Assembly (NCBI GenBank): GCA_919902625.1 | Contig: CAKKRO010000170.1 | Span: 1 to 54,776 of the forward strand | Length of the DNA: 54,776 bases | From: Nitrosomonadaceae bacterium | GTDB lineage: Bacteria > Pseudomonadota > Gammaproteobacteria > Burkholderiales > Nitrosomonadaceae | Reading direction: 5' to 3' | Shown here: piece after piece, positions 28,254 to 37,011 of the stretch | Position numbering within the stretch: the first letter of the stretch is position 1 | Layout of the letters: each line of letters opens with the position of its first letter | Notes under the pieces: model-generated | Database searches by the model: none | What the model saw: the letters and a program-made list of their open reading frames with translations, nothing else | Told to the model about the DNA's origin: nothing | Position numbers and translations under genes: made by a program

Positions 28254-29375
28254 TTATGATTGACTGACAATTTCCCCGCCCGTGCAAACCAATGTTCCGG
28301 CAACAATCTCATCTCCATGGTCTACTTTCAATTCACCACTTTCTGGATCAAGCATCAAGTTGAGAAAATTCATCAAATTTCGCGCATACAGCGTACTGGA
28401 ATCTGCTGCCACCAGCCCTGGAATATTTGCAATACCAACCAGATGCACGCCATGTTTAACCACAGTTTTGTTCAACTCTGATAAAGGACAGTTACCACCC
28501 GCTTCAACCGCCATGTCTACAATCACCGAGCCCGGTTTCATCGCCTGTACGGTTTCCTCTTTGATCAAAACAGGCGCCGGACGCCCAGGAATTAAAGCGG
28601 TAGTAATAATGATATCTGCTGCGATTGCACGCTCATGCACCAGTTCGCCCTGACGACGCTTGTAATCATCCGACATTTCAGTCGCGTACCCACCCGCTGT
28701 TTCAGCTTTTGCCTTTTCTTCATCACTGAGAGGCACTTCCACAAATTTAGCCCCCAGACTTTCTACCTGTTCTTTTGCCGCTGGCCGCACATCAAACGCT
28801 TCGACTACAGCGCCCAGTCTTTTCGCTGTCGCAATCGCTTGCAATCCAGCAACACCTGCGCCCAGGACCAGAACTCGCGCTGCTTTCACAGTGCCTGCTG
28901 CCGTCATCAGCATGGGGAAGAATCTTTGATAAACGTTTGCGGCCATAATCACAGCTTTATAGCCCGCAATATTCGCTTGTGATGACAGAACATCCATATT
29001 CTGCGCTCGAGAAATACGCGGCAGCTTCTCCATTGCAAATGCAGTTAGCCCATGCTGAGCTAATGTTGCTATGCCATCTTTCTGATGGGGTGACAGCAGG
29101 CCCAGCAACACCGCATCCTTACGCATCATCGCTAATTCACTGGATTCTGGACCTCGCACCTTGAGCACAATTTCTGATTGCGCATACAACTCAGCCACAT
29201 CAGTGACTATCATCGCACCTGCCTCTTGATATGCTGAATCCGGTATACTGGCGCCTGCACCCGCTCCTGACTGTACTGATACTTGATGCTTAACAGCAAA
29301 TTTCTTCACAGTCTCCGGTGTAGCAGCTACGCGCGTTTCTCCCCCGCGAATCTCTGCGGGTATGCCTATATGCAT
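28254..29375 (-). CDS. pntAA: NAD(P) transhydrogenase subunit alpha part 1 (NAD-binding)
   Basis: This soluble domain I of transhydrogenase binds NAD(H). I place the start at the ATG at 29375, preceded by GGGAG at good spacing. It gives the usual beginning MHIGIPAEIRGGETRVAATP and 373 residues. A TTG eight codons upstream is less likely. The Rossmann motif is VLVLGAGVAGLQAIATAK (about 169-186). The mobile loop region has ATEMSDDYKRRQGELV. It is the first gene of pntAA-pntAB-pntB. Confidence 0.96.
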   Translation of the reverse strand: MHIGIPAEIRGGETRVAATPETVKKFAVKHQVSVQSGAGAGASIPDSAYQEAGAMIVTDVAELYAQSEIVLKVRGPESSELAMMRKDAVLLGLLSPHQKDGIATLAQHGLTAFAMEKLPRISRAQNMDVLSSQANIAGYKAVIMAANVYQRFFPMLMTAAGTVKAARVLVLGAGVAGLQAIATAKRLGAVVEAFDVRPAAKEQVESLGAKFVEVPLSDEEKAKAETAGGYATEMSDDYKRRQGELVHERAIAADIIITTALIPGRPAPVLIKEETVQAMKPGSVIVDMAVEAGGNCPLSELNKTVVKHGVHLVGIANIPGLVAADSSTLYARNLMNFLNLMLDPESGELKVDHGDEIVAGTLVCTGGEIVSQS

Positions 29376-29573
29376 TGATGATCTCCCTTTTCTTGCCAAC
29401 CTGCTTGCAAATAAAAATAAAAGTTGTACTACACTTCATTCTTTTAATGAACTGTGAATTATAAATCAATTTGCACGCAATGCATTATCTGGTTCAGGAA
29501 AAACTTGATCCGGCTTGATTTTCTGACTGCGTGAGCAATCAATTAAGCTGGTAATGTCCATTCTGACTATAAC

Positions 29574-29680
29574 CAGGAGCCTGCCGGATTAAGGCTGATC
29601 GACTGTGCAAATGGGAGAAGCGGGTCCATATTACCTTGATTTTTCATTGCATAATACGTATTGATTTCAACCCGACAGGC
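29574..29680 (-). repeat. dispersed palindromic repeat family R1, copy 2 (partial, inverted)
   Basis: In the 372-base gap between the Hpt gene and pntAA, a half element starts CAGGAGCCTGCCGGATTAAG and runs through TGCAAATGGGAGAAGCGGGT to TTTTTCATTGCAT (29652). This is the reverse complement of the right half of copy 1. A weak match to the other end (CCCGACAGGC) follows. Nothing else gene-like is seen in the gap, which must also hold the pnt promoter. Confidence 0.65.
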
Positions 29681-29747
29681 AAATCCCCTGATTCGGGCAT
29701 ATGATTATTGCCCTACTTTCCGGTTAGTCATAATTCAGTACGCTCAT

Positions 29748-30143
29748 TCAATGATCTTGACTATCCATTTGCACAAACTCTTTCTCTAACTGCCGCGCGA
29801 TCTGTTCCAATACCGCCGGAATCACTACCAGCAATGATTCTGCATCAGACCAGTTATTGTTGATACCGGCTCTCTCAAGATCTTCACATAAATCAGCAAA
29901 ACCCAAGGCACCAATTGTTCTGGCAGAAGATTTTAATTTATGGCCTAAACGACCCAGCTCTGGCAGAGCTTTATCAGCTTGCGCAGCTCTCATTTCTGCC
30001 ACTGTATCAGTGGCAACTTCAATAAATTTAAGTCCGAATTTACGCACCAAGGCCGTATTGTTAGGAAACATTTGCTGCAGAATTGCGATATCAACCGGCA
30101 ACGGCTCATCCGGTAACGATCCTTTTCCTACATCCCTAATCAC
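29748..30143 (-). CDS. orphan Hpt (histidine phosphotransfer) domain protein
   Basis: The 131-residue protein is a single four-helix Hpt domain, which relays phosphoryl groups between receiver domains in phosphorelays. The acceptor is His68 in GHKLKSSARTIGA. The start is GTG, six bases after the stop of the upstream flavoprotein gene, whose end provides GGAG. It is therefore co-transcribed with that gene. No cognate hybrid kinase is present, but a receiver-EAL regulator and a broken receiver lie upstream on the same strand, so it may be a leftover or a shared relay. The N-terminal residues before about 14 are linker-like. Confidence 0.88.
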   Translation of the reverse strand: MIRDVGKGSLPDEPLPVDIAILQQMFPNNTALVRKFGLKFIEVATDTVAEMRAAQADKALPELGRLGHKLKSSARTIGALGFADLCEDLERAGINNNWSDAESLLVVIPAVLEQIARQLEKEFVQMDSQDH

Positions 30144-30149
30144 TTTTGT

Positions 30150-33100
30150 TCATACTCCGGTTTTTAAACAACGATCAATCCAACGGCTTGTCAATTTTTC
30201 TTGCACAGTATTCTGGCGCAAACGGGTTGCCAAGCCGGCAAAATCAACCTGATCCAGCGGCTGATCCTGATTAAAACAGGAAAATACATAAGTGACTTTT
30301 CCGGTTTCCGGGTCCTGGTGCGGTTGCAGGCACTGCGCGCAGATTTCCTTCATCATGCATTGCATCGGAGAGTTAATCGAACCAATGGCAAAATGATCTG
30401 CTTTTAAATAAGATTTCAGTTGGTTATGGCGAGCCACACCCACAGCGGCCATCATACGGTCTGAACCAATCGCAATAATATGATCCGCATCCGCCAATGC
30501 AACGGGCTGAGCGCCGAGTTCACCGCTGGCATAAGCCACCATGGCTTGCACGATATTCCCCACATAGCTTTTATCCTGCGGGCGCGTGGCTGCAAAGCCC
30601 GGCGATTCATCACAACACCACACCACGATATCTGCGGCTGCCTCAATTTCTGCCACTTTGTAGCGGTCCACCAATTTTTTATAGCCTGCAAAATACAAGA
30701 CTCTGGATCCGGCTGCACGCGCCGCCGCACCGATAGAAAACAGCACCGCGTTGCCCAAACCTCCGCCCGCCAGCACCACTGTTTCACCGGAGGGAATCTC
30801 TGTCGGCGCTCCAGTGGGACCCATCAGCACAACCGGTTCACCCGGTTTCAGCATCGCGCACAGATTAGAAGATCCGCCCATTTCCAGAACAATGAGTGAA
30901 ACCAATCCACGCGCGATATCCACTGATGCGCCGGTTAACGCGAGCCCTTCCATGGCTAACCGGGTATCCCCGGCAGTTGTGGCCAGGGTTGCATAATTCT
31001 GGAAACGGTAAAACTGGCCCGGTTGAAAATGTTCTGCGGCCATCGGAGCATGTACAACCACTTCGATAATATTAGGGGCCAGTCTTTCCACTTTATAGAC
31101 GGTTGGACGCAGTTGATTGTTCAGGCCTGCAAAAAACTGCTGCGCCGGCTGATCCGATTTTGGCTTAACACGTTCCAGAACCCGGTTCACCACGGGATAG
31201 CCCTGCTTGGCACTGGACATCGCTTTTACCACGTTACCTGAATAAGATGGATGCAGGTCGCCAAAGAAGCTGATGAAACGGCCATCCTGACTATCCTTGT
31301 AACGGCTGAGCAGCACCATCGCCGTGTCCGGTTTTGGATTGGCATATGGGGGTTGCACCGGATTGCCTTCTTCGTCGCAAGCCGTAAAATAACGGCCATT
31401 GAGTTTAAACAGTTTCTCGTCCTCTCGCGCCAGCACTGTATTGGGCTGAGTGCCTGCAGCAACCAGCAAAGCGCGCGCGGATAATTCAACTTCACCGGCA
31501 TCCTGCCATTGCCCGGTTTCATCCTGTTTTTGTACCGCAAATTTTACCGATCGGATATGCTCCCATGGATCAACATTGACGCGCACAGGCGTCAAGCCTT
31601 CGGCAAACCAGATGCCTTCTTCCAACGCCTTTTCAACTTCTTCATGATTCAGCGTATAAGAGGGGCTGTCTGCCAGACGCTTACGATAAGCGATGGTTGC
31701 CCCACCCCAGGATTGCAATAACCCAATGATGCGCGGAGCACGTTCTTCCCGCTCAGCAGCCTGACGTTCTGCGCGGATTGCGCGCGCATGACCAAGAAAC
31801 TCATCGGCGATCTCTTTTTCTTCCTCATCCCATACTTCACGGACGGCAGCCTCCCCTTGCACAGCGGTGAGAATTTCATACCGCTTTAAAAACTTTTCAA
31901 CCTGTACCGGGTAATAGGCCAATGCTTCGGTCGCCGTATCAATGGCTGTCAATCCGCCGCCAATCACGACCACGGGTAGACGCAACTGCATATTCGCAAT
32001 GGAATCACTCTGCGCCGCGCCGGTTAATTGCAATGCCATCAGGAAATCAGAGGCCGCACGCACCCCGCGTGCCAATCCATTCGGTAAATTCAGCACGGTA
32101 GGGCGTCCGGCGCCTGCTGCCAGAGCTACATGATCAAACCCTATGGCAAATGCATCATCGGTCGTCAATGTGCCGCCAAAACGCACGCCCCCAAACAAAG
32201 CAAACTCTTCTCTGCGCTCCAATAACAGGCGAATCAGTTTCAGGAAGTTTTTATTCCAGCGTACAGTGATGCCATATTCCGCTACGCCCCCGAAACCGGC
32301 CGGCATACGCTGATTCAGATTTTCTTCCAACTCACTGGCAAGTCGAATCGCTTTAAAGGGCACCCGCTCACCCTGCTGATTCACGCCCGAAATCTCTTCC
32401 GGCAGAGGTTCGATCTTAAGTCCATCAATGCCCACTACTGTGTGGCCTTCATTCATCAAATGATGCGCCAGTGTATAGCCAGCCGGTCCCATACCCACCA
32501 CCAACACCTTACGCCCGGATGCTGGTTTCGGGACAGGCCGGCGCAGATTCAATGGATTCCAACGCGTCAGTAGGCTATAAATCTCAAATCCCCAAGGGAG
32601 CGCCAATACATCTTTCAGAGTCCGTGTCTCGGCTTGAGGGATATCCACAGGCTCCTGTTTCTGATAAATGCAGGATTTCATGCAGTCATTACAAATCCGG
32701 TGCCCGGTGCCCGCACACATCGGATTATCCAGCGCGATCATCGCCAGACTGCCCACTGCGACACCTTGCGTTTTGAGTTTATGAAATTCGGAAATACGTT
32801 CTTCCAGTGGGCAGCCTGTCAACAGAGCACCCAATTCACTTTTCTTGAATGTGAGTGGCTCATCCGGTAACTTGGATTTCTGTATCATGCCTTTTGAGCA
32901 TGAGTCCTTGCCCTGCTCATGACACCAGATACAATAGTTGGCTTCGTCCAATGCGCCCATCAGGTCGGTTCCCGCATCGGTCAGCTCAAAACCATTACGC
33001 TCCCGCAAATGCCCAAGCCGATGCACGGGGTATCCTGCGGAATCATCGGTATCGAGTGTCAATAAATGCTGGAAATCCAGTTTGGCGGGCGACTTGAATA

Positions 33101-33698
33101 AAATACCCTGCTGCGTATGTTGCTGTCCGGCAGGCGTTCTCAATGCCCAGGCCGCATAGTGCAACGCCTTGTTCAGGCGTGATTCATTTTCTGCTTCCGC
33201 TTCCATCCATTGCGTCACTTTAGTGGCAAAAACCAGTTCAGAGAAAGCTTCATCAAATTCCGCCGCCAATTCTTTTTCAAGCCTCAGGCCATCAATTGTG
33301 TCCAATTCTGCATCCCTGACTTTTCCTTTGGCCCGGCGCTGGACAAATTGCCGCTTGCAGAAATAAAGCGGGGCCAGCTCATGATGCCTTGCAGCCAATT
33401 GCTGCACTTCATTTTCAATATTGAATAGCCGGGCAATAAAATCTTCCAGCCAGGGTGCAATCTCAATCAATAGCGCAGAATCATCTTTGGCCGGCAATTC
33501 ATCAGGATACGCACGCGCGTGCTCGAGCCTTTTACACAGCACCTCATCGCCGGTACGGAGAAAATCCAGAAATATCTGATCCAGTTTAACCAAACCACTG
33601 CGACGATAGAGATCGGTAATTGTGAGCCCGAAATTAAAATCCGGTGAAGCGGTCATTGCTTCTTGTTGAACGTACAACGTTTTATCCAAGTTTTTCAT
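30150..33698 (-). CDS. multidomain FAD/Fe-S oxidoreductase resembling fused NfnB-NfnA
   Basis: This protein of about 1182 residues has three parts. Residues 1-250 match nothing I recognise. A GltD/NfnB-like part follows, with cysteine sets CIWCHEQGKDSC (258-269 with the leading TTG counted), TGCPLEERI (298) and CAGTGHRICNDCMKSC (330-345), suited to [4Fe-4S] clusters. It also has two dinucleotide folds, VLVVGMGPAGYTLAHHL (about 400) and VVVIGGGLTAIDTA. The C-terminal 300 residues are ferredoxin-reductase/PyrK-like, with FQPGQFYRF, VVLAGGGLGNAVLF and a last cysteine group near 1115-1140 (MQCMMKEICAQC...SCF) suited to [2Fe-2S]. That order equals NfnB plus NfnA, the bifurcating NADH/ferredoxin:NADP+ transhydrogenase, in one chain. 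I use the ATG at 33698. A TTG lies two codons upstream. Substrates are inferred, not shown. Confidence 0.75.
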   Translation of the reverse strand: MKNLDKTLYVQQEAMTASPDFNFGLTITDLYRRSGLVKLDQIFLDFLRTGDEVLCKRLEHARAYPDELPAKDDSALLIEIAPWLEDFIARLFNIENEVQQLAARHHELAPLYFCKRQFVQRRAKGKVRDAELDTIDGLRLEKELAAEFDEAFSELVFATKVTQWMEAEAENESRLNKALHYAAWALRTPAGQQHTQQGILFKSPAKLDFQHLLTLDTDDSAGYPVHRLGHLRERNGFELTDAGTDLMGALDEANYCIWCHEQGKDSCSKGMIQKSKLPDEPLTFKKSELGALLTGCPLEERISEFHKLKTQGVAVGSLAMIALDNPMCAGTGHRICNDCMKSCIYQKQEPVDIPQAETRTLKDVLALPWGFEIYSLLTRWNPLNLRRPVPKPASGRKVLVVGMGPAGYTLAHHLMNEGHTVVGIDGLKIEPLPEEISGVNQQGERVPFKAIRLASELEENLNQRMPAGFGGVAEYGITVRWNKNFLKLIRLLLERREEFALFGGVRFGGTLTTDDAFAIGFDHVALAAGAGRPTVLNLPNGLARGVRAASDFLMALQLTGAAQSDSIANMQLRLPVVVIGGGLTAIDTATEALAYYPVQVEKFLKRYEILTAVQGEAAVREVWDEEEKEIADEFLGHARAIRAERQAAEREERAPRIIGLLQSWGGATIAYRKRLADSPSYTLNHEEVEKALEEGIWFAEGLTPVRVNVDPWEHIRSVKFAVQKQDETGQWQDAGEVELSARALLVAAGTQPNTVLAREDEKLFKLNGRYFTACDEEGNPVQPPYANPKPDTAMVLLSRYKDSQDGRFISFFGDLHPSYSGNVVKAMSSAKQGYPVVNRVLERVKPKSDQPAQQFFAGLNNQLRPTVYKVERLAPNIIEVVVHAPMAAEHFQPGQFYRFQNYATLATTAGDTRLAMEGLALTGASVDIARGLVSLIVLEMGGSSNLCAMLKPGEPVVLMGPTGAPTEIPSGETVVLAGGGLGNAVLFSIGAAARAAGSRVLYFAGYKKLVDRYKVAEIEAAADIVVWCCDESPGFAATRPQDKSYVGNIVQAMVAYASGELGAQPVALADADHIIAIGSDRMMAAVGVARHNQLKSYLKADHFAIGSINSPMQCMMKEICAQCLQPHQDPETGKVTYVFSCFNQDQPLDQVDFAGLATRLRQNTVQEKLTSRWIDRCLKTGV

Positions 33699-33767
33699 AA
33701 TCAATTATTTATTTAACGTTTTATTATTCTGCATAACTATCTGATACACAATCAATGATACCCTGCG

Positions 33768-33935
33768 CTAGGAGCCTGCCGGACTTAAGCAATCGTCACG
33801 AGCCAAGTGGGAGAACGAGTACGGATTTTCTTAATTTTGAGGCGCATAGCTAGACTATGCAACGAAAAATTGAGGAAATATGAACCGTTATCCCATTGGT
33901 GCGGTAGATTAGTCTTAATTCCGGCAGGCTCCTAG
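33768..33935 (+). repeat. dispersed palindromic repeat family R1, copy 3 (complete)
   Basis: This 168-base element has 22-base terminal inverted repeats with one mismatch, starting CTAGGAGCCTGCCGGA and ending TCCGGCAGGCTCCTAG. A central hairpin GCATAG/CTATGC lies at 33844-33860. The right half (GCAACGAAAAATTGAGG...) matches copies 1 and 2. The outer CTAG ends could be a target duplication or part of the element. It has no coding capacity. It fills the gap between the receiver-EAL gene and the flavoprotein gene. Confidence 0.8.
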
Positions 33936-33950
33936 TTCCAAAAATACTCA

Positions 33951-35153
33951 TTACTGATTCTTCTCATAATCAGATAACCACTGGACAAATTCATCAGGCA
34001 GCATGGGTTTTGCAATAAAATACCCCTGTATTTCATCGCACCCAAGCTCTGCGGCCAATTCGTAGTCTGCCTGAGTTTCAATACCTTCTACGACTACATT
34101 CAGGCCAAAAACCTTGCCTAATTTTATACTCAACTCAAGAATTGCACGAGCGGATGCGTCCTTGGTAGCCCCGTGCGCAAAGATCCGGTCTATTTTGAGT
34201 TCAGTAAACGGCATATATTTGAGTGTTTCCATGGTCGCATAACCTGTGCCAAAATCATCAATGGATAATCCAAATCCTTTAAGCCTTATTCGCGTCAAAA
34301 TGTCCAAGCTTCTTGCAAAATCTTCCCCCAATTTACTTTCAGTAATTTCCAGAATGACCCGGTCAATTGGTACATTACAGCCGCGCACCGCTTCTTCATA
34401 AATTTCCGGCAAATTAAACCGATCCAGATTCTGCATTGAAACATTGACGGAAATTTTCAAATCCAATCCCTGCTGTAACCATAAATCCAACTGTTGCGCG
34501 GATTTTTTTAAAATATTCCGTGTAAAATCATTGATCAAACCACTTTGTTCGATAATTGAAATAAAATTGTCAGGAGAAATATAACCATATTGCGCATGCC
34601 GCCAACGCGCCAAACATTCAACACTCGTTACACGAGCGCTGGCAGCGGAAATTTTGGGTTGATAGAACATATCGATGTGGTCATCAATCAGCGCTTGCCT
34701 GATTTCTTCCACATCAAAAATTTGTCTTATTCTGGAAGGATCCACATTTGCTCGAATCGGCAACGAAAGCTGCTCCAGTATCGCCGCCAGAGCGCCGACC
34801 GTAACAGGCTTCGCCAATGTTCCAATGACATTCAATCCACGTACAACGGCCAACCGTTCGGTTGCTTTGAGCAAACCAGCATCCACACCTGAGAATAATA
34901 CAATTTTGCCACCATATTTTTGGTCCGCAATATTACGCAGAAACTCAATGCCATCCATACCCGGCATTTCAATATCAAAGATCAGCAGATCCACAATGGC
35001 GACTTGAGCAGACAACACAAACAAACCCGCTTTACCATCTTCGGCAACAAGCACTTCACTGACACCCAGCTCCCTGAGCAAATGACTGACAAAATTAAGC
35101 ATAAATTTGTCGTCATCGAGCACCAGTACACGTATATTTCTTTCTTTGTTCAT
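33951..35153 (-). CDS. response regulator with EAL c-di-GMP phosphodiesterase domain
   Basis: This 400-residue protein joins a receiver domain (1-125) to an EAL domain (about 145-395), like RocR. The receiver has the acidic pocket LVLDDDK, phospho-acceptor Asp60 (IFDIEMPGMDG) and Lys in TLAKPV. The EAL domain has all catalytic elements: ECLARW (the E of EAL), NVSMQNL, EITES, DDFGTGYA, ELKIDR, EGIET and QGYFIAKP. It should hydrolyse c-di-GMP when phosphorylated. Its kinase is not in the window. The orphan Hpt protein encoded downstream is a possible partner. Confidence 0.93.
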   Translation of the reverse strand: MNKERNIRVLVLDDDKFMLNFVSHLLRELGVSEVLVAEDGKAGLFVLSAQVAIVDLLIFDIEMPGMDGIEFLRNIADQKYGGKIVLFSGVDAGLLKATERLAVVRGLNVIGTLAKPVTVGALAAILEQLSLPIRANVDPSRIRQIFDVEEIRQALIDDHIDMFYQPKISAASARVTSVECLARWRHAQYGYISPDNFISIIEQSGLINDFTRNILKKSAQQLDLWLQQGLDLKISVNVSMQNLDRFNLPEIYEEAVRGCNVPIDRVILEITESKLGEDFARSLDILTRIRLKGFGLSIDDFGTGYATMETLKYMPFTELKIDRIFAHGATKDASARAILELSIKLGKVFGLNVVVEGIETQADYELAAELGCDEIQGYFIAKPMLPDEFVQWLSDYEKNQ

Positions 35154-35309
35154 CCGGGCAATTTAATCAAACACTCGTATATAACATCATCAACTGGTTC
35201 GGAGAATTACCCGTTCATTATAAAAACAGCAGCTTATATTAACGTGTTTTAAGAAAAACAGGTGCCGGTCTCGTAATCAGAAGTCTTCTCGCAACTCCAA
35301 TTATCTTAT

Positions 35310-35558
35310 TTATTCCGGATTGATTTCTGTTGCCTGTTTTATGGGTATCAACCATTTCAGAATAGTATTGACCAGCAAATCAGGATCAACCGGTTTAGCT
35401 AGAAAATCGTTCATACCCGCAGTTTCTTTTCCATGCTGAACCATAGCGGCAACAGCACCTGAGCATTCCAGAATTTCCTTGACAACCTGCTGATTCATTT
35501 CATTATCCTCAGCCACCAGAATAATAATCCCTTTTAGTTCCTGATGATTATTTCGCAT
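35310..35558 (-). pseudogene. receiver-domain remnant with central deletion
   Basis: The 82-residue reading frame begins like the last receiver of a hybrid kinase, LKGIIILVAEDNEMNQQVV, with the acidic pair intact. After VQHGKE it jumps directly to TAGMNDFLAKPVDPDLL. About 50 residues are missing, including the phospho-acceptor aspartate and the Thr/Ser of beta-4. The frame stays open across the junction. A stop codon lies two codons before the start, so no kinase part remains. It starts 37 bases after the cysN stop codon. It cannot be a working receiver. Decaying remnant is the simplest reading, though expression of the short peptide cannot be excluded. Confidence 0.75.
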
Positions 35559-35595
35559 CAAAGTTTAACTATCCTGCCGTTTCCTGGATTCTCGT

Positions 35596-36879
35596 TTATT
35601 CCTCAGCAGGGGAAATCATACCGGCTGCCACCGTATTATTACTGCTTTCATCAATGACAATAAAGCACCCGGTTGAACGGTTGCGTGCATAGTCGTCACA
35701 TACAAGGGGCTGCTGCACTTTCAATCCGACATGGGCTATATCATTCATTTTCAATGTATTTGTTGCCTCATGAGCCATAGTATTGACATCGACTCGATAA
35801 TCAATGCGGCTTATGACCGCTTTGACCATGCGGGTCGATTGCTTGATCAGGTACTTCCGGTTAGGATCGAGTGGTTGCTCAGAAAGCCAGCACAACATCG
35901 CATCAAATGCTTTGGTAACCCGTGGGGTTTCACCGGTCTTTACCAGCACATCCCCTCGGGAAATATCCAGATGATCTTCAATGGTCAACGTGACGGATTG
36001 TGGAGCGATCGCTTCATTAATGGGGCCTTCATACAGGATAATCTCCTTGATGCGCGAGGTCAGACCCGATGGGAGCACCGTAATATTGTCTCCAACGTGT
36101 ATGGAACCGGATTCAATACGTCCCATGTATCCACGAAAATCATGCAGTTCCTTGGTTTGTGGCCGGCACACCCATTGCACAGGAAAACGAAAGTCCTCAT
36201 GATTAATATCATCTTCAATGGAGACATTTTCCAGCAAATCTATCAGGGTGGAACCTTGATACCAGTTAAGCTGATCCCCACGCTCGACCACCATGTCCCC
36301 ATTGAGCGCAGACATCGGAATATATTCGATATTACGTAGATTAAGCTTTTCTGCAAAAGCCGCGAAATCCTGACAGATCTTTTCAAAAACCGGCTGCGAA
36401 TAATCCACCAGATCCATTTTGTTGACCGCCACTACCAGATGAGGAATACCCACCAGACTTGCCAGATAAGCGTGACGGCGTGATTGTGTGAGCACGCCCT
36501 TGCGCGCATCAATCAAAATAATCGCCAGATTGGCGGTCGATGCACCTGTGACCATATTGCGCGTATATTGCTCATGGCCCGGTGTATCCGCAATAATAAA
36601 TTTGCGCTTGGGTGTGGCGAAATAACGATACGCCACATCAATAGTAATCCCCTGCTCGCGCTCAGCTTGCAATCCATCTGTCAGCAAGGACAGATCCACG
36701 CCTTGCATACCGCGCTTACGTGTCGTGTTGGTAATCGACGTTAATTGATCCTCAAAAATAGACTTTGAGTCATGCAGCAGGCGACCAATCAAAGTGCTTT
36801 TGCCGTCATCCACACTGCCTGCGGTAATGAAGCGTAATAACCCGGTTTGATCAAACGAAATTTTTTCAATTGCCGACAT
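35596..36879 (-). CDS. cysN: sulfate adenylyltransferase subunit 1 (GTPase) CysN
   Basis: CysN is the regulatory GTPase that drives CysD in forming adenylylsulfate from ATP and sulfate. The GTP motifs are GSVDDGKST (21-29), DTPGHEQ (near 98) and NKMDLVDY (near 153). Beta-barrel domains follow. At 427 residues it is the stand-alone form without a fused CysC kinase. No cysC is seen, consistent with the APS-type reductase nearby. It is the last gene of the cys operon, 132 bases after cysD. That gap holds a 7-base-pair hairpin (TGACTGA/TCAGTCA). Confidence 0.96.
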   Translation of the reverse strand: MSAIEKISFDQTGLLRFITAGSVDDGKSTLIGRLLHDSKSIFEDQLTSITNTTRKRGMQGVDLSLLTDGLQAEREQGITIDVAYRYFATPKRKFIIADTPGHEQYTRNMVTGASTANLAIILIDARKGVLTQSRRHAYLASLVGIPHLVVAVNKMDLVDYSQPVFEKICQDFAAFAEKLNLRNIEYIPMSALNGDMVVERGDQLNWYQGSTLIDLLENVSIEDDINHEDFRFPVQWVCRPQTKELHDFRGYMGRIESGSIHVGDNITVLPSGLTSRIKEIILYEGPINEAIAPQSVTLTIEDHLDISRGDVLVKTGETPRVTKAFDAMLCWLSEQPLDPNRKYLIKQSTRMVKAVISRIDYRVDVNTMAHEATNTLKMNDIAHVGLKVQQPLVCDDYARNRSTGCFIVIDESSNNTVAAGMISPAEE

Positions 36880-37011
36880 CTGGAAACCTTTTGGAAATTC
36901 GTATCACCGCAAAATTTAGAAGCAAATTGTTAGGAATGGGCAGAGGCAGGATTTATTCCCCTGACTGAATGCGGTGTTTACTCAGTCATTTTCACTGCTC
37001 ATGCATTCATT

